Part shown: positions 1 through 6,160 of the stretch, in pieces | How positions within the stretch are numbered: position 1 is the stretch's first letter | Layout: the number at the start of each line of letters is the position of its first letter | Assembly: GCA_030152985.1 (NCBI GenBank) | Contig: JASLIE010000204.1 | Span: forward strand, 1 to 6,267 | Direction of reading: 5' to 3' | Origin: Bacillaceae bacterium | GTDB lineage: Bacteria; Bacillota; Bacilli; Bacillales; Amphibacillaceae | DNA length: 6,267 nucleotides | The notes under the pieces: generated by a model | The model's input: the letters and a program-made list of their open reading frames with translations, nothing else | Databases searched by the model: none | Told to the model about the DNA's origin: nothing | Made by a program: the position numbers and the translations under genes

Positions 1-2
1 AT

Positions 3-653
3 CCGAATAAATTAACAGCTGCTTATTTAAAGCCAACTGAATTCTTCGAAGCCATGCAAGATGAAAACACAGTGATTTTAGATACGCGTAATGATTATGA
101 GTATGATGTCGGTCATTTTAGAGGAGCCATTCGCCCTGACATTCGTACTTTCCGTGAATTACCTGCATGGGTTGAAAACAACCGTGAGATGCTTGAAGGA
201 AAGCGTGTCCTCACTTACTGTACAGGGGGCATCCGTTGTGAGAAGTTCACGGGTTGGTTAATCGACAAAGGCTTTGAAGATGTCGGACAACTTGAAGGTG
301 GGATTTTAACCTACGGAAAAGATCCAGAAGTAAAGGGTGAGCTTTGGGACGGACTTTGCTATGTCTTTGACGGACGCATTACCGTACCAATCAACCAGGT
401 CGATCATAAAGTCGTTGGACGTGATCACTTTGACGGAACACCTTGCGAACGCTATGTGAACTGTGCTGAGCCTGAGTGTAACGAACAAATTCTTTGCTCT
501 GAAGAAAATGAACACAAATACATGCGCGGTTGCACACATGAATGCCGTACAAGTGAAAGAAATCGTTATGTCATCGAGCACAACTTAAGCCAAGACGAAG
601 TAAATCGTCGCTTACAAGTTATTGAAAGTGAAGCTTTAGCAAAAACGATTTAA
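3..653 (+). CDS. trhO: tRNA uridine(34) hydroxylase TrhO, rhodanese-domain protein (5' end cut off by window)
   Basis: The frame is open from the left edge, so the true start lies outside; about 216 residues are present and, compared with family members of roughly 320, about 100 N-terminal residues are missing. TrhO enzymes hydroxylate U34 in the anticodon of a set of tRNAs to 5-hydroxyuridine, using oxygen, in the cytoplasm (family knowledge). What is seen: a rhodanese domain with the [16 protein letters not shown] segment (81-128), then the active-site loop [10 protein letters not shown], whose catalytic-position Cys codon is at 219-221. Beyond it come the [15 protein letters not shown] segment and a cysteine-rich C-terminal region ([15 protein letters not shown], then RGCTHEC) typical of this family and absent from plain sulfurtransferases. 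The Met codon at 54 is internal, because upstream codons continue the conserved sequence (LKPTEFFEA). A strong terminator follows the stop by a few bases. It resembles Bacillus YbfQ; identification is strong, substrate specificity is by family. Confidence 0.93.
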   Translation, partial: PNKLTAAYLKPTEFFEAMQDENTVILDTRNDYEYDVGHFRGAIRPDIRTFRELPAWVENNREMLEGKRVLTYCTGGIRCEKFTGWLIDKGFEDVGQLEGGILTYGKDPEVKGELWDGLCYVFDGRITVPINQVDHKVVGRDHFDGTPCERYVNCAEPECNEQILCSEENEHKYMRGCTHECRTSERNRYVIEHNLSQDEVNRRLQVIESEALAKTI

Positions 654-658
654 TACAT

Positions 659-695
659 ACCCTAAAAGAACACTGTTTTCTTTTAGGGTCTTTTT
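659..695 (+). terminator. Rho-independent terminator after trhO
   Basis: A perfect 12-bp stem pairs 659-670 with 678-689 around a 7-base loop, followed by C and five Ts. It begins five bases after the trhO stop codon and ends only ten bases before the ribosome binding site of the peroxidase gene, leaving no room for a promoter between them. Confidence 0.9.
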
Positions 696-719
696 ATCCT
701 ATTTTAAGGAGGACTTTAA

Positions 720-1196
720 ATGTCAATTTATGATTTCACAGTGAAGCGGATTGATGGCACAGAAGAATCACTCAGTCAGTATCAAGGCGATGTTCTTTTA
801 ATTGTGAACACTGCTACAGAGTGTGGTTTCACCCCCCAACTTGATGAACTCCAAGCTTTATATGACTCTAAGAAAATGCACGGTTTCCAAGTGCTTGCCT
901 TTCCGAGCAATGAGTTTGGCAAACAAAATCCAGAGTCTAATGAAGCAACACTTGCATTTTGTCAAAAGAATTACGGTGTGACCTTCCCTATGTTTGAAGA
1001 AATCCAAGTCAATGGTGAAGACGCACATCCACTTTTTCAGTTTTTAAAAAAAGAAGCAGGTGGCCTAACTGAAAAAATTAAGTGGAATTTCACCAAGTTT
1101 TTAGTCGACCGAAAAGGCAATGTCATTAAACGCTTTGCACCCATTACAAAGCCAGAAAAAATCGCACCACATATCGCAAAAGAAATTTCCAAATAA
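720..1196 (+). CDS. bsaA: Thioredoxin-type glutathione peroxidase (BsaA/Gpo-like)
   Basis: A 158-residue cytoplasmic peroxidase that reduces hydroperoxides; full length for the bacterial GPx family. The catalytic tetrad is intact: Cys35 in NTATECGFTPQ, Gln69 in FGKQNP, and Trp122-Asn123 in KWNFTKFLVDRKG. It has Cys, not selenocysteine. A second cysteine, Cys81 in AFCQKNYGVTFP, falls at the place of the resolving Cys of yeast Gpx3, so the likely electron donor is thioredoxin rather than glutathione (family knowledge plus inference). The signature usually read FPCNQFG is FPSNEFG here, so the Cys and Gln of that stretch are replaced, but neither is the catalytic Gln. The start is fixed by TAAGGAGGA at 705-713, six bases before the ATG. 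It lies behind the trhO terminator with no clear promoter of its own and converges on proS. There is no signal peptide. The symbol follows the Bacillus homologue; the family call is firm. Confidence 0.93.
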   Translation: MSIYDFTVKRIDGTEESLSQYQGDVLLIVNTATECGFTPQLDELQALYDSKKMHGFQVLAFPSNEFGKQNPESNEATLAFCQKNYGVTFPMFEEIQVNGEDAHPLFQFLKKEAGGLTEKIKWNFTKFLVDRKGNVIKRFAPITKPEKIAPHIAKEISK

Positions 1197-1233
1197 AAAA
1201 ATCTTGGGCTCAGTATGAGTCCAAGATTTTTTT
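1195..1233. terminator. Bidirectional intrinsic terminator shared by the peroxidase gene and proS
   Basis: An 18-base arm (1195-1212) pairs with 1216-1233 around a 3-base loop GTA. The only imperfection is at 1208/1220, a G-U wobble in the rightward RNA and an A-C mismatch in the leftward RNA. Seven As at one foot and seven Ts at the other give a U run in both directions. It overlaps the last two bases of the peroxidase stop codon and ends two bases from the proS stop codon, so it serves both convergent genes. Confidence 0.92.
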
Positions 1234-1235
1234 AT

Positions 1236-2669
1236 TTAGTAAGCGCGTGCCCAGTAAACGAGGTCAGTCGCTTCTTCCCCGCAATTGACACATTTATCTC
1301 CAACTTGCTCTTGTTCAAATGGAATACAACGCGATGTTGCAGAGGTCTCTTCTTGAATCGCCTCTTCACACGCTTCTTTTCCACACCACATTGCTTTAAT
1401 AAAGCCTGGATTTTCTTTTAAATGCTTAGCAAACTCAGTCATATCTTTTGCAACAGACGTTTTTTCCTCACGGTGTTTCAGCGCTTGATCGAAGAGATTG
1501 GCTTGAATTTCTTCAAGTAATTCTGGTAAACGACTGTTTAAATCTGACATAGGCACAAATTCTTTCTCTCCCGTGTCACGACGAACAAGGACGACTTGCT
1601 CTTTTTCGATGTCTTTTGGACCAAGCTCAATTCGAACTGGGTAGCCTTTCATTTCACTTTCATTAAATTTCCAACCCGGCATGTTATCACTTGCGTCAAT
1701 GTCAACACGAACCAGATCTTTCAGTGAATCACGTAAGTCATAAGCCCGATCTAAGACCCCTTCTTTGTGCTGGGCAATCGGAACAATTAAAGCTTGTGTT
1801 GGTGCAATCCGTGGCGGAATAACGAGTCCGCGGTTATCTCCGTGCACCATAATCAGTGCACCAATTAAACGTGTCGTCACACCCCAAGAAGTTTGGTGAA
1901 CATACTGTGATTTACCTTCCTTATCTAAGTAGGTAATATCAAACACTTTTGCAAATCCATCACCAAATAAGTGGGACGTTCCTGATTGCAGCGCCTGTCC
2001 GTCGTGCATTAAACTTTCAATCGTTAAGGTATACTCAGCACCAGCAAACTTTTCGCTCTCTGTTTTCTTTCCCTTTAAAACTGGAATAGCCATATAGTCT
2101 TCTAAGACAGTTGCATATAATTCAAGCATGCGGTCTGTTTCTTCTGCCGCTTCTTGGCGTGTTGCATGTGCTGTATGCCCTTCTTGCCAGTGGAACTCGG
2201 TTGAACGTAAAAATGGACGTGTCGTTTTCTCCCAGCGCACAACATTACTCCACTGATTATAGAGCTTAGGTAAGTCACGGTATGAATGAATGTGCTTTGA
2301 ATAATACTGACAAAAAAGCACTTCAGATGTCGGACGTACACAAATACGCTCACTTAACTCTTCCTCACCACCGTGTGTGACCCAGGCAACTTCTGGTGCA
2401 AAGCCTTCAACATGATCTTTTTCCTTTTGCAGTAAGCTTTCTGGAATAAAGAGTGGGAATGAAACATTTTCATGCCCTGTTTCTTTAATTCGACGATCAA
2501 ATTCATCACGAATTCGCTCCCAAATCGCAAAGCCATAAGGACGAATGATCATCGTTCCTCTTACTGGACCATAATCAACCAGTTCTGCTTGCTGGACAAC
2601 GTCTGTATACCACTGTGCAAAATCATCTTCCATCGCTGTGACTTTTTCAACAAATTTATTTTTTCCCAT
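1236..2669 (-). CDS. proS: Prolyl-tRNA synthetase, archaeal/eukaryotic-like short type (ProS type 3)
   Basis: Charges tRNA-Pro with proline in the cytoplasm. With the start chosen here it has 477 residues. Class II synthetase motifs are visible: motif 1 around 38-53 ([16 protein letters not shown]), motif 2 at 151-166 ([16 protein letters not shown]), motif 3 around 261-278 ([18 protein letters not shown]). Then comes an HGTP-type anticodon-binding domain (about 290-390) and a C-terminal domain with Cys429, Cys434, Cys460 and Cys463 at zinc-ligand positions, ending in WARAY. A C-terminal Tyr is characteristic of this type. The roughly 180-residue editing domain inserted between motifs 2 and 3 in ordinary bacterial ProS is absent. 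Start: an in-frame GTG lies at 2678, but it is part of the ribosome binding site GAAGAGGTG (2684-2676); the ATG at 2669 is six bases downstream and gives the usual N-terminus ([10 protein letters not shown]). Control is by the upstream proline T-box leader. Very secure. Confidence 0.96.
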   Translation of the reverse strand: MGKNKFVEKVTAMEDDFAQWYTDVVQQAELVDYGPVRGTMIIRPYGFAIWERIRDEFDRRIKETGHENVSFPLFIPESLLQKEKDHVEGFAPEVAWVTHGGEEELSERICVRPTSEVLFCQYYSKHIHSYRDLPKLYNQWSNVVRWEKTTRPFLRSTEFHWQEGHTAHATRQEAAEETDRMLELYATVLEDYMAIPVLKGKKTESEKFAGAEYTLTIESLMHDGQALQSGTSHLFGDGFAKVFDITYLDKEGKSQYVHQTSWGVTTRLIGALIMVHGDNRGLVIPPRIAPTQALIVPIAQHKEGVLDRAYDLRDSLKDLVRVDIDASDNMPGWKFNESEMKGYPVRIELGPKDIEKEQVVLVRRDTGEKEFVPMSDLNSRLPELLEEIQANLFDQALKHREEKTSVAKDMTEFAKHLKENPGFIKAMWCGKEACEEAIQEETSATSRCIPFEQEQVGDKCVNCGEEATDLVYWARAY

Positions 2670-2675
2670 TCTGAA

Positions 2676-2684
2676 CACCTCTTC
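2676..2684 (-). promoter_or_regulatory. Ribosome binding site that decides the proS start
   Basis: The leftward strand reads GAAGAGGTG, then six bases, then ATG at 2669. The GTG at 2678-2676, which would add three residues (FR between two Mets), is inside this site and would have no ribosome binding site of its own at normal spacing. The ATG is therefore preferred. Confidence 0.85.
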
Positions 2685-2700
2685 ATATAATAAATTGCAT

Positions 2701-2732
2701 AAAAATAGCCTCCATCCGCTAAGGGACCGAGG
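2701..2732 (-). terminator. T-box attenuator terminator in front of proS
   Basis: On the leftward strand CCTCGGTCC (2732-2724) pairs with GGATGGAGG (2717-2709), with one mismatch and one wobble, followed after three bases by five Us (2705-2701). Its 5' arm shares bases with the antiterminator, so the two structures exclude each other. This is the off state when tRNA-Pro is charged. Confidence 0.85.
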
Positions 2733-2942
2733 TTTGGTGGTACCACCCTTGTTTATACTTATCTAAGTATACACTTTAAACTCTTAACGCGAGTGATGCG
2801 GCACCGAAAGGAAGTAAACCTTTCGAGCTAGCTAGTTAGCAGGTTCAAAATCAGCTATTTAGAAACTTCTCAGCACCGTTTCTTCTCTTTGAAATAGGAT
2901 GATTTTTACTCATCTAAACTTACGCCTTTGACTATCTAAGTT
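2701..2942 (-). promoter_or_regulatory. T-box riboswitch leader for proline (specifier CCU), controlling proS
   Basis: The leader RNA binds uncharged tRNA-Pro and then allows read-through into proS. Read leftwards: stem I has a lower helix (2920-2914 with 2839-2834), an AGUA loop-E element at 2910-2907, a middle helix (2897-2892 with 2860-2855), an AGAGA bulge near 2888-2884, and a distal hairpin (2883-2878 with 2866-2861). The specifier loop reads TTTTGAACCTGC, with CCU (Pro) at 2843-2841 after the usual GAA. A 7-bp hairpin follows (2825-2819 with 2811-2805), then stem III (2771-2765 with 2760-2754). The T-box AAGGGTGGTACCACC (2750-2736) forms the antiterminator: 2750-2746 with 2725-2721 and 2738-2736 with 2728-2726 around the TGGTACC bulge. 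The variable base in TGGN is U, matching a discriminator A73. The transcript start near 2942 is inferred from the promoter. Very secure as a T-box; the specifier is well supported. Confidence 0.93.
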
Positions 2943-2948
2943 AAGTCA

Positions 2949-2977
2949 AATATAGCCCTTTCTATTTTAATTGTCAA
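2949..2977 (-). promoter_or_regulatory. Sigma-A-type promoter for the proS leader
   Basis: The leftward strand has TTGACA at 2977-2972, a 17-base spacer, and TATATT at 2954-2949. Transcription should start about seven bases further, near 2942, just before stem I of the T-box. The promoter begins about 15 bases after the end of the serA terminator. Confidence 0.85.
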
Positions 2978-2991
2978 CTATTCAAACATAT

Positions 2992-3025
2992 AAAAAGAAT
3001 CCCAGATTGAGCTGGGATTCTTTTT
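2992..3025 (-). terminator. Rho-independent terminator after serA
   Basis: A perfect 14-bp stem pairs 2992-3005 with 3012-3025 around a 6-base loop; the arms carry five As and five Ts, so it gives a U run on either strand. It begins three bases after the serA stop codon. It separates the serine operon from the proline T-box promoter immediately downstream. Confidence 0.93.
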
Positions 3026-3028
3026 ATT

Positions 3029-4615
3029 TTAAAGATCAACTGCAATGACTTGGTCAAATCCATCCATTGCTTTAATCTGTTCAAACTCTTCTTTTTCAAG
3101 CGGGCGATCAATGGTTAACATCATGATTGCATTTCCACCAACAACTTCACGACCGACCTGCATGGTTGCAATGTTAACGTCATTTTCTGCAAGTAAACTT
3201 CCGACACGACCAATGGCACCGGGTTGGTCTGTATGATAGACCAAGAGTAAATGACCTTCTGGCACGACGTCCATACTGTAATCATCTACTTTAACAATCC
3301 GTGCACCTAAACCATTTAGCAAGGTTCCTGCTACACGTTTTTTACCATTTTTATCTACAATTTCAACAGTAATTAAATTTGTAAAACCACGTGCGGCCGT
3401 TGACTTTGTCTCATGAATGGCAATGCCTCTTTGCTCTGCAATATAAGATGCATTGACATTGTTTACTTGTGAACCTAATCGGCGTTGTAGGAAGCCTTTA
3501 ACGATATTTTGTGTTAAAGGAGCAATTCTTAAGGCAGCTAAATCGCCCGCATAGTTGACATTTAACTCTTTAATCCCGTCAATTTCTGCATGAGCTAAAA
3601 AAGTACCCAGTTTTTCTGAAAGTGCGAAATAAGGTTCAATTTTACGCATAACTTCGCGCGGTACAGACGGAATGTTGACCGGGTTGCGTGCAAGCTCACC
3701 TGATAAGATGCGAACGACATCATGGCTGACATCAATGGCGACATTTTCCTGGGCTTCAATCGTACTCGCTCCTAAGTGAGGTGTCGCAATGACTTCAGCA
3801 AGTTCTAATATTTTATGATCTGTTGCTGGCTCTTCTTCAAACACATCAAGTGCTGCACCTGCGAGTTTACCAGATTTTAAAGCGTCGTATAAAGCATCTT
3901 CATCAATGATTCCACCACGGGCACAGTTAATTACACGGGCCCCGTCTTTCATTTTAGCAATGGCTTCTTCATTAATAATATGACGCGTTTCTTTAAGTAA
4001 AGGTGTATGTACAGTAATAAAGTCACCTGCTGCAAGGACTTCATCAAGTGTACCAAAGCCAACGCCTAAGGTTTCTGCACGTTCTTCAGTTAAGAATGGG
4101 TCATAGGCAATGACTTCCATGCGTTGACCTTTTGCTCGTCGTGCTACTTCTTCACCAATCCGTCCAAGACCAACAATGCCCAGTGTTTTACCACGTAACT
4201 CAACACCGACATGTGATTTGCGATCCCATTTTTTATTCTTAAGCGCTAAATAGGCTTGAGGTATCTTACGCGATAAAGCCATCAGCATCGCAATGGTATG
4301 CTCTGCTGCTGAGTTTGTATTTCCGTCTGGTGCGTTAACGACAATCACACCATTTTCAGTTGCCGCTTCAAGATCGATATTATCAACACCAACCCCTGCA
4401 CGTGCAATGACTTTTAAGTTAATAGCCTTTTCAATGACCTCGCGGGTCACTTGTGTCTGGCTCCTGACTAAAAGTGCATCATAATCAACGATTTCCTCTA
4501 ATAATTCTTCAGGCTTTAAATCTGTCTTGCTCACAACCTCGATACCTTTTGCTTCGCGAAGCGGGAAAATCCCTTCTTCACTGAGTGGGTCACTAATCAA
4601 TACTTTAAATGACAT
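3029..4615 (-). CDS. serA: D-3-phosphoglycerate dehydrogenase, long form with ASB and ACT domains
   Basis: Catalyses the first step of serine synthesis, oxidation of 3-phosphoglycerate to 3-phosphohydroxypyruvate with NAD, in the cytoplasm. The 528 residues are normal for the long (type 1) form. Domains: split substrate domain (about 1-98 and 285-315), NAD-binding Rossmann domain (about 99-284) with GLGRIG at 150-155 region, catalytic Arg233 (NCARGG), Glu262 (FEEEP) and His280 (TPHLGAS). An allosteric substrate-binding (ASB) domain spans about 320-440 and an ACT domain about 455-528 ([20 protein letters not shown]). The ACT domain suggests serine feedback, though this is not certain from sequence. 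The start ATG has AGGAGG at 4628-4623, seven bases upstream. That site overlaps the TAG stop of the aminotransferase, and the genes are 11 bases apart, so they are co-transcribed and probably translationally coupled. Control is by the serine T-box at the head of the operon. Confidence 0.96.
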   Translation of the reverse strand: MSFKVLISDPLSEEGIFPLREAKGIEVVSKTDLKPEELLEEIVDYDALLVRSQTQVTREVIEKAINLKVIARAGVGVDNIDLEAATENGVIVVNAPDGNTNSAAEHTIAMLMALSRKIPQAYLALKNKKWDRKSHVGVELRGKTLGIVGLGRIGEEVARRAKGQRMEVIAYDPFLTEERAETLGVGFGTLDEVLAAGDFITVHTPLLKETRHIINEEAIAKMKDGARVINCARGGIIDEDALYDALKSGKLAGAALDVFEEEPATDHKILELAEVIATPHLGASTIEAQENVAIDVSHDVVRILSGELARNPVNIPSVPREVMRKIEPYFALSEKLGTFLAHAEIDGIKELNVNYAGDLAALRIAPLTQNIVKGFLQRRLGSQVNNVNASYIAEQRGIAIHETKSTAARGFTNLITVEIVDKNGKKRVAGTLLNGLGARIVKVDDYSMDVVPEGHLLLVYHTDQPGAIGRVGSLLAENDVNIATMQVGREVVGGNAIMMLTIDRPLEKEEFEQIKAMDGFDQVIAVDL

Positions 4616-4622
4616 CTTTTTT

Positions 4623-4629
4623 CCTCCTA
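4623..4629 (-). promoter_or_regulatory. serA ribosome binding site overlapping the upstream stop codon
   Basis: The leftward strand reads TAGGAGG, in which TAG (4629-4627) is the stop of the aminotransferase gene and AGGAGG (4628-4623) is the binding site of serA. The overlap means a ribosome finishing the first gene sits on the initiation region of the second. Confidence 0.9.
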
Positions 4630-5781
4630 TTTAGTCTGCTCTAAGTATACTTCTTGAGCTGCTTTAACGCCTGCTCCAAGCTCAATATCAACACCAATAT
4701 CTTTCAAACCAATTTCTAAAATACTAATGATTTGTAAAACATCTGCAGCCGTTGCATAACCCATATGACCAATTCTAAAGATTTTACCCTTGAGATGTTG
4801 CTGGCCACCTGCGAGTGAGAGACCAAACTTTTCCTTAACCGTTTTACGCAGTGCTTCTGGGTCAAAGTTTTCTGGCTTCACTGCTGTCACTGTCGCTGCT
4901 GCTGCCTCGTCATTTGTTAGTAAAGGAATCCCTAAGGCCTTAATCGCAGCACGTGTCATATCACGCATCAGTAAATGACGTGCATACACATTCTCAAGCC
5001 CTTCTTCATTGATTAAATTTAAGGCTTGCTCTAAACCAAAGAGTAAAGAGACTGCTGGTGTAAATGGTGTTGTATCCTTTTCTAAATTATCTCGGTAACG
5101 ACGCAGGTCTAAATAGAAACGTGCTTCTTCGTTTTGATCAATCACTTGCCATGCTTTTTCACTGACAGCAATAAAGGTTAAACCTGGTGGTAACATCATT
5201 GCTTTTTGTGAACCCGTCACAAAAATATCTACACCCCAAGCATCCATTTCTGTTTCAACCCCACCGACACATGAAACACCATCAACAATGACTAAGGCAT
5301 CAGAGTTTTCTTGGACTGCCTGACTTAATTCAGCAACCGGGTTCATGATACCTGTTGAGGTCTCACATTGGGTCATGAATACAGCTTTAATATTTTTATT
5401 TTCTTTTAAATAGTTTGCCACTTCATCTACATTAATCTCTTCACCCCACTCAACATCAATCCGGTGAGTCTTCATCTTATGTGCATCACAAATCTGGGCA
5501 AAGCGATCTCCAAATGAACCTGACACAAGTACTAAGACATCATCGCCTGCTTGTGCTGCGTTAACAACAGCCGTCTCAAGCCCTGATGTTCCACTTCCTG
5601 TAATCATTAAGACATCCTGCTTTGTACCAAATACTTTTTTAAGCTCGGGTTTAATGCGTTTGACCATGGCTGAAGTTTCTGCACCACGGTGTCCAATCAT
5701 AGGTTGTGCCATTGCTCTTTGAACACTTGGCGGGATTGGTGTTGGTCCTGGAATACGTAATAAATTGACATCACTTAACAT
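4627..5781 (-). CDS. Class V PLP aminotransferase, probable phosphoserine aminotransferase of the alanine-glyoxylate type
   Basis: A 384-residue fold-type I PLP enzyme of the alanine-glyoxylate/serine-pyruvate family, which includes archaeal enzymes used as phosphoserine aminotransferase. Seen in the sequence: the N-terminal PGPTPIPPSV (11-20) and GHRG (30-33), the cofactor phosphate loop GSGTSGLE (62-69), Asp167 in VIVDGVS for the pyridine nitrogen, the Schiff-base Lys193 in TGSQKAMMLPPGL, the TPAVSLLFGL segment (241-250), and Arg336 in FRIGHMG at the substrate-carboxylate position. It is not the classical SerC family. Its place ahead of serA, 11 bases apart and under one serine-type T-box, makes conversion of 3-phosphohydroxypyruvate with glutamate to phosphoserine the best guess. 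Alanine-glyoxylate or serine-pyruvate transamination remains possible. The start ATG has AAGGGGG (5796-5790) eight bases upstream. No membrane or signal segment. The family is certain; the exact substrate is inferred from context. Confidence 0.9.
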   Translation of the reverse strand: MLSDVNLLRIPGPTPIPPSVQRAMAQPMIGHRGAETSAMVKRIKPELKKVFGTKQDVLMITGSGTSGLETAVVNAAQAGDDVLVLVSGSFGDRFAQICDAHKMKTHRIDVEWGEEINVDEVANYLKENKNIKAVFMTQCETSTGIMNPVAELSQAVQENSDALVIVDGVSCVGGVETEMDAWGVDIFVTGSQKAMMLPPGLTFIAVSEKAWQVIDQNEEARFYLDLRRYRDNLEKDTTPFTPAVSLLFGLEQALNLINEEGLENVYARHLLMRDMTRAAIKALGIPLLTNDEAAAATVTAVKPENFDPEALRKTVKEKFGLSLAGGQQHLKGKIFRIGHMGYATAADVLQIISILEIGLKDIGVDIELGAGVKAAQEVYLEQTK

Positions 5782-5810
5782 TTCTTTGTCCCCCTTAAAT
5801 AATCTGTATA

Positions 5811-6081
5811 AAGAATAAAAAAACCTTCCGGCCCTTAATATAGCTAAGGGGCGAAAAGTTTATAATCACGCGGTACCACCCTTTTTCGTTATACATTCGT
5901 ATAACCTCAATCGGTACATGTTTAACGCACATGAACGTATGAACCTACTCTTTTTTTGGGCTCATCTATTCAAAAGGGCTATTTATTATTCCTACTTACT
6001 AGCTCTCATCACCCGCTAGCTCTCTGTGAAAGTTCAAATAATAAATCTGTCTTTTTCAACATATTTAAGTATTTAATTTAC
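5811..6081 (-). promoter_or_regulatory. T-box riboswitch leader, probable serine specifier AGC, controlling the aminotransferase-serA operon
   Basis: Read leftwards: stem I has a perfect 10-bp helix (6046-6037 with 5990-5981), an AGAGA bulge at 6025-6021, and a distal hairpin (6019-6015 with 6003-5999). Just after the helix the strand reads AGCCCTTTTGA, which lines up with the specifier-then-TTCTTGAGC pattern of other T-boxes and places AGC (Ser) at 5980-5978. A CATGT/ACATG hairpin follows, then stem III (5905-5899 with 5894-5888, loop GAAT). The consensus T-box AGGGTGGTACCGCG is at 5882-5869. The antiterminator is perfect: 5883-5879 with 5850-5846 and 5871-5869 with 5853-5851 around TGGTACC. 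The 5' end near 6081 is inferred from the promoter. The T-box class is certain; the serine reading rests on the specifier alignment and on the genes it controls. The GAA further on is followed by TAG, which cannot be a specifier. Confidence 0.9.
5817..5859 (-). terminator. T-box attenuator terminator in front of the serine operon
   Basis: On the leftward strand a 15-base arm (5859-5845) pairs with 5837-5823 with one C-C mismatch and two G-U pairs, around a 7-base loop, and is followed by a run of Us through 5817. Its 5' arm contains the antiterminator bases 5853-5846, so the structures compete. It is the default state when the cognate tRNA is charged. Confidence 0.9.
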
Positions 6082-6087
6082 TACTTT

Positions 6088-6115
6088 ATCATAGCAAATA
6101 GCCTTGATTTGTCAA
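6088..6115 (-). promoter_or_regulatory. Sigma-A-type promoter for the serine operon leader
   Basis: The leftward strand has a perfect TTGACA at 6115-6110, a 16-base spacer and TATGAT at 6093-6088. Transcription would start near 6081, ahead of T-box stem I. The spacer is one base under the optimum. Confidence 0.8.
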
Positions 6116-6160
6116 CAGTAAAGCCAGTCTATTTTTGACATAACTATGAATTCTGTATAT

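Noticed and set aside
54..56. ATG at 54 as the start of the rhodanese protein
   Set aside because: The frame is open to the left edge and encodes conserved family sequence upstream; there is no ribosome binding site before this ATG.
306..581. A 91-codon - strand frame inside trhO
   Set aside because: It lies opposite highly conserved TrhO codons, with no ribosome binding site or recognisable protein features.
622..656. TTGAAA (622-627) with TAATAC (651-656) as a promoter for the peroxidase gene
   Set aside because: The spacer is 23 bases, too long for a sigma-A promoter, and the start would lie upstream of the terminator hairpin.
1215..1421. A 68-codon + strand frame overlapping the end of proS
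   Set aside because: It starts inside the terminator hairpin and is antisense to the conserved zinc-domain end of proS; it is a shadow frame.
2826..2840. Short palindrome AGCTAGCTAG near TTAGC in the proline leader, as a possible operator or insertion footprint
   Set aside because: It overlaps the lower 3' arm of T-box stem I and the link to the next hairpin; base pairing in the leader RNA accounts for it.
5956..6138. A 60-codon open frame on the + strand across the serine leader
   Set aside because: It is antisense to the T-box stem I and the promoter, has no ribosome binding site and a low-complexity composition; the RNA structure explains the sequence fully.
6112..6160. Possible terminator for the right-edge gene between its stop and the serine promoter
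   Set aside because: Only 3-bp pairings such as GTC/GAC were found and there is no adjacent U run, so no terminator is called.
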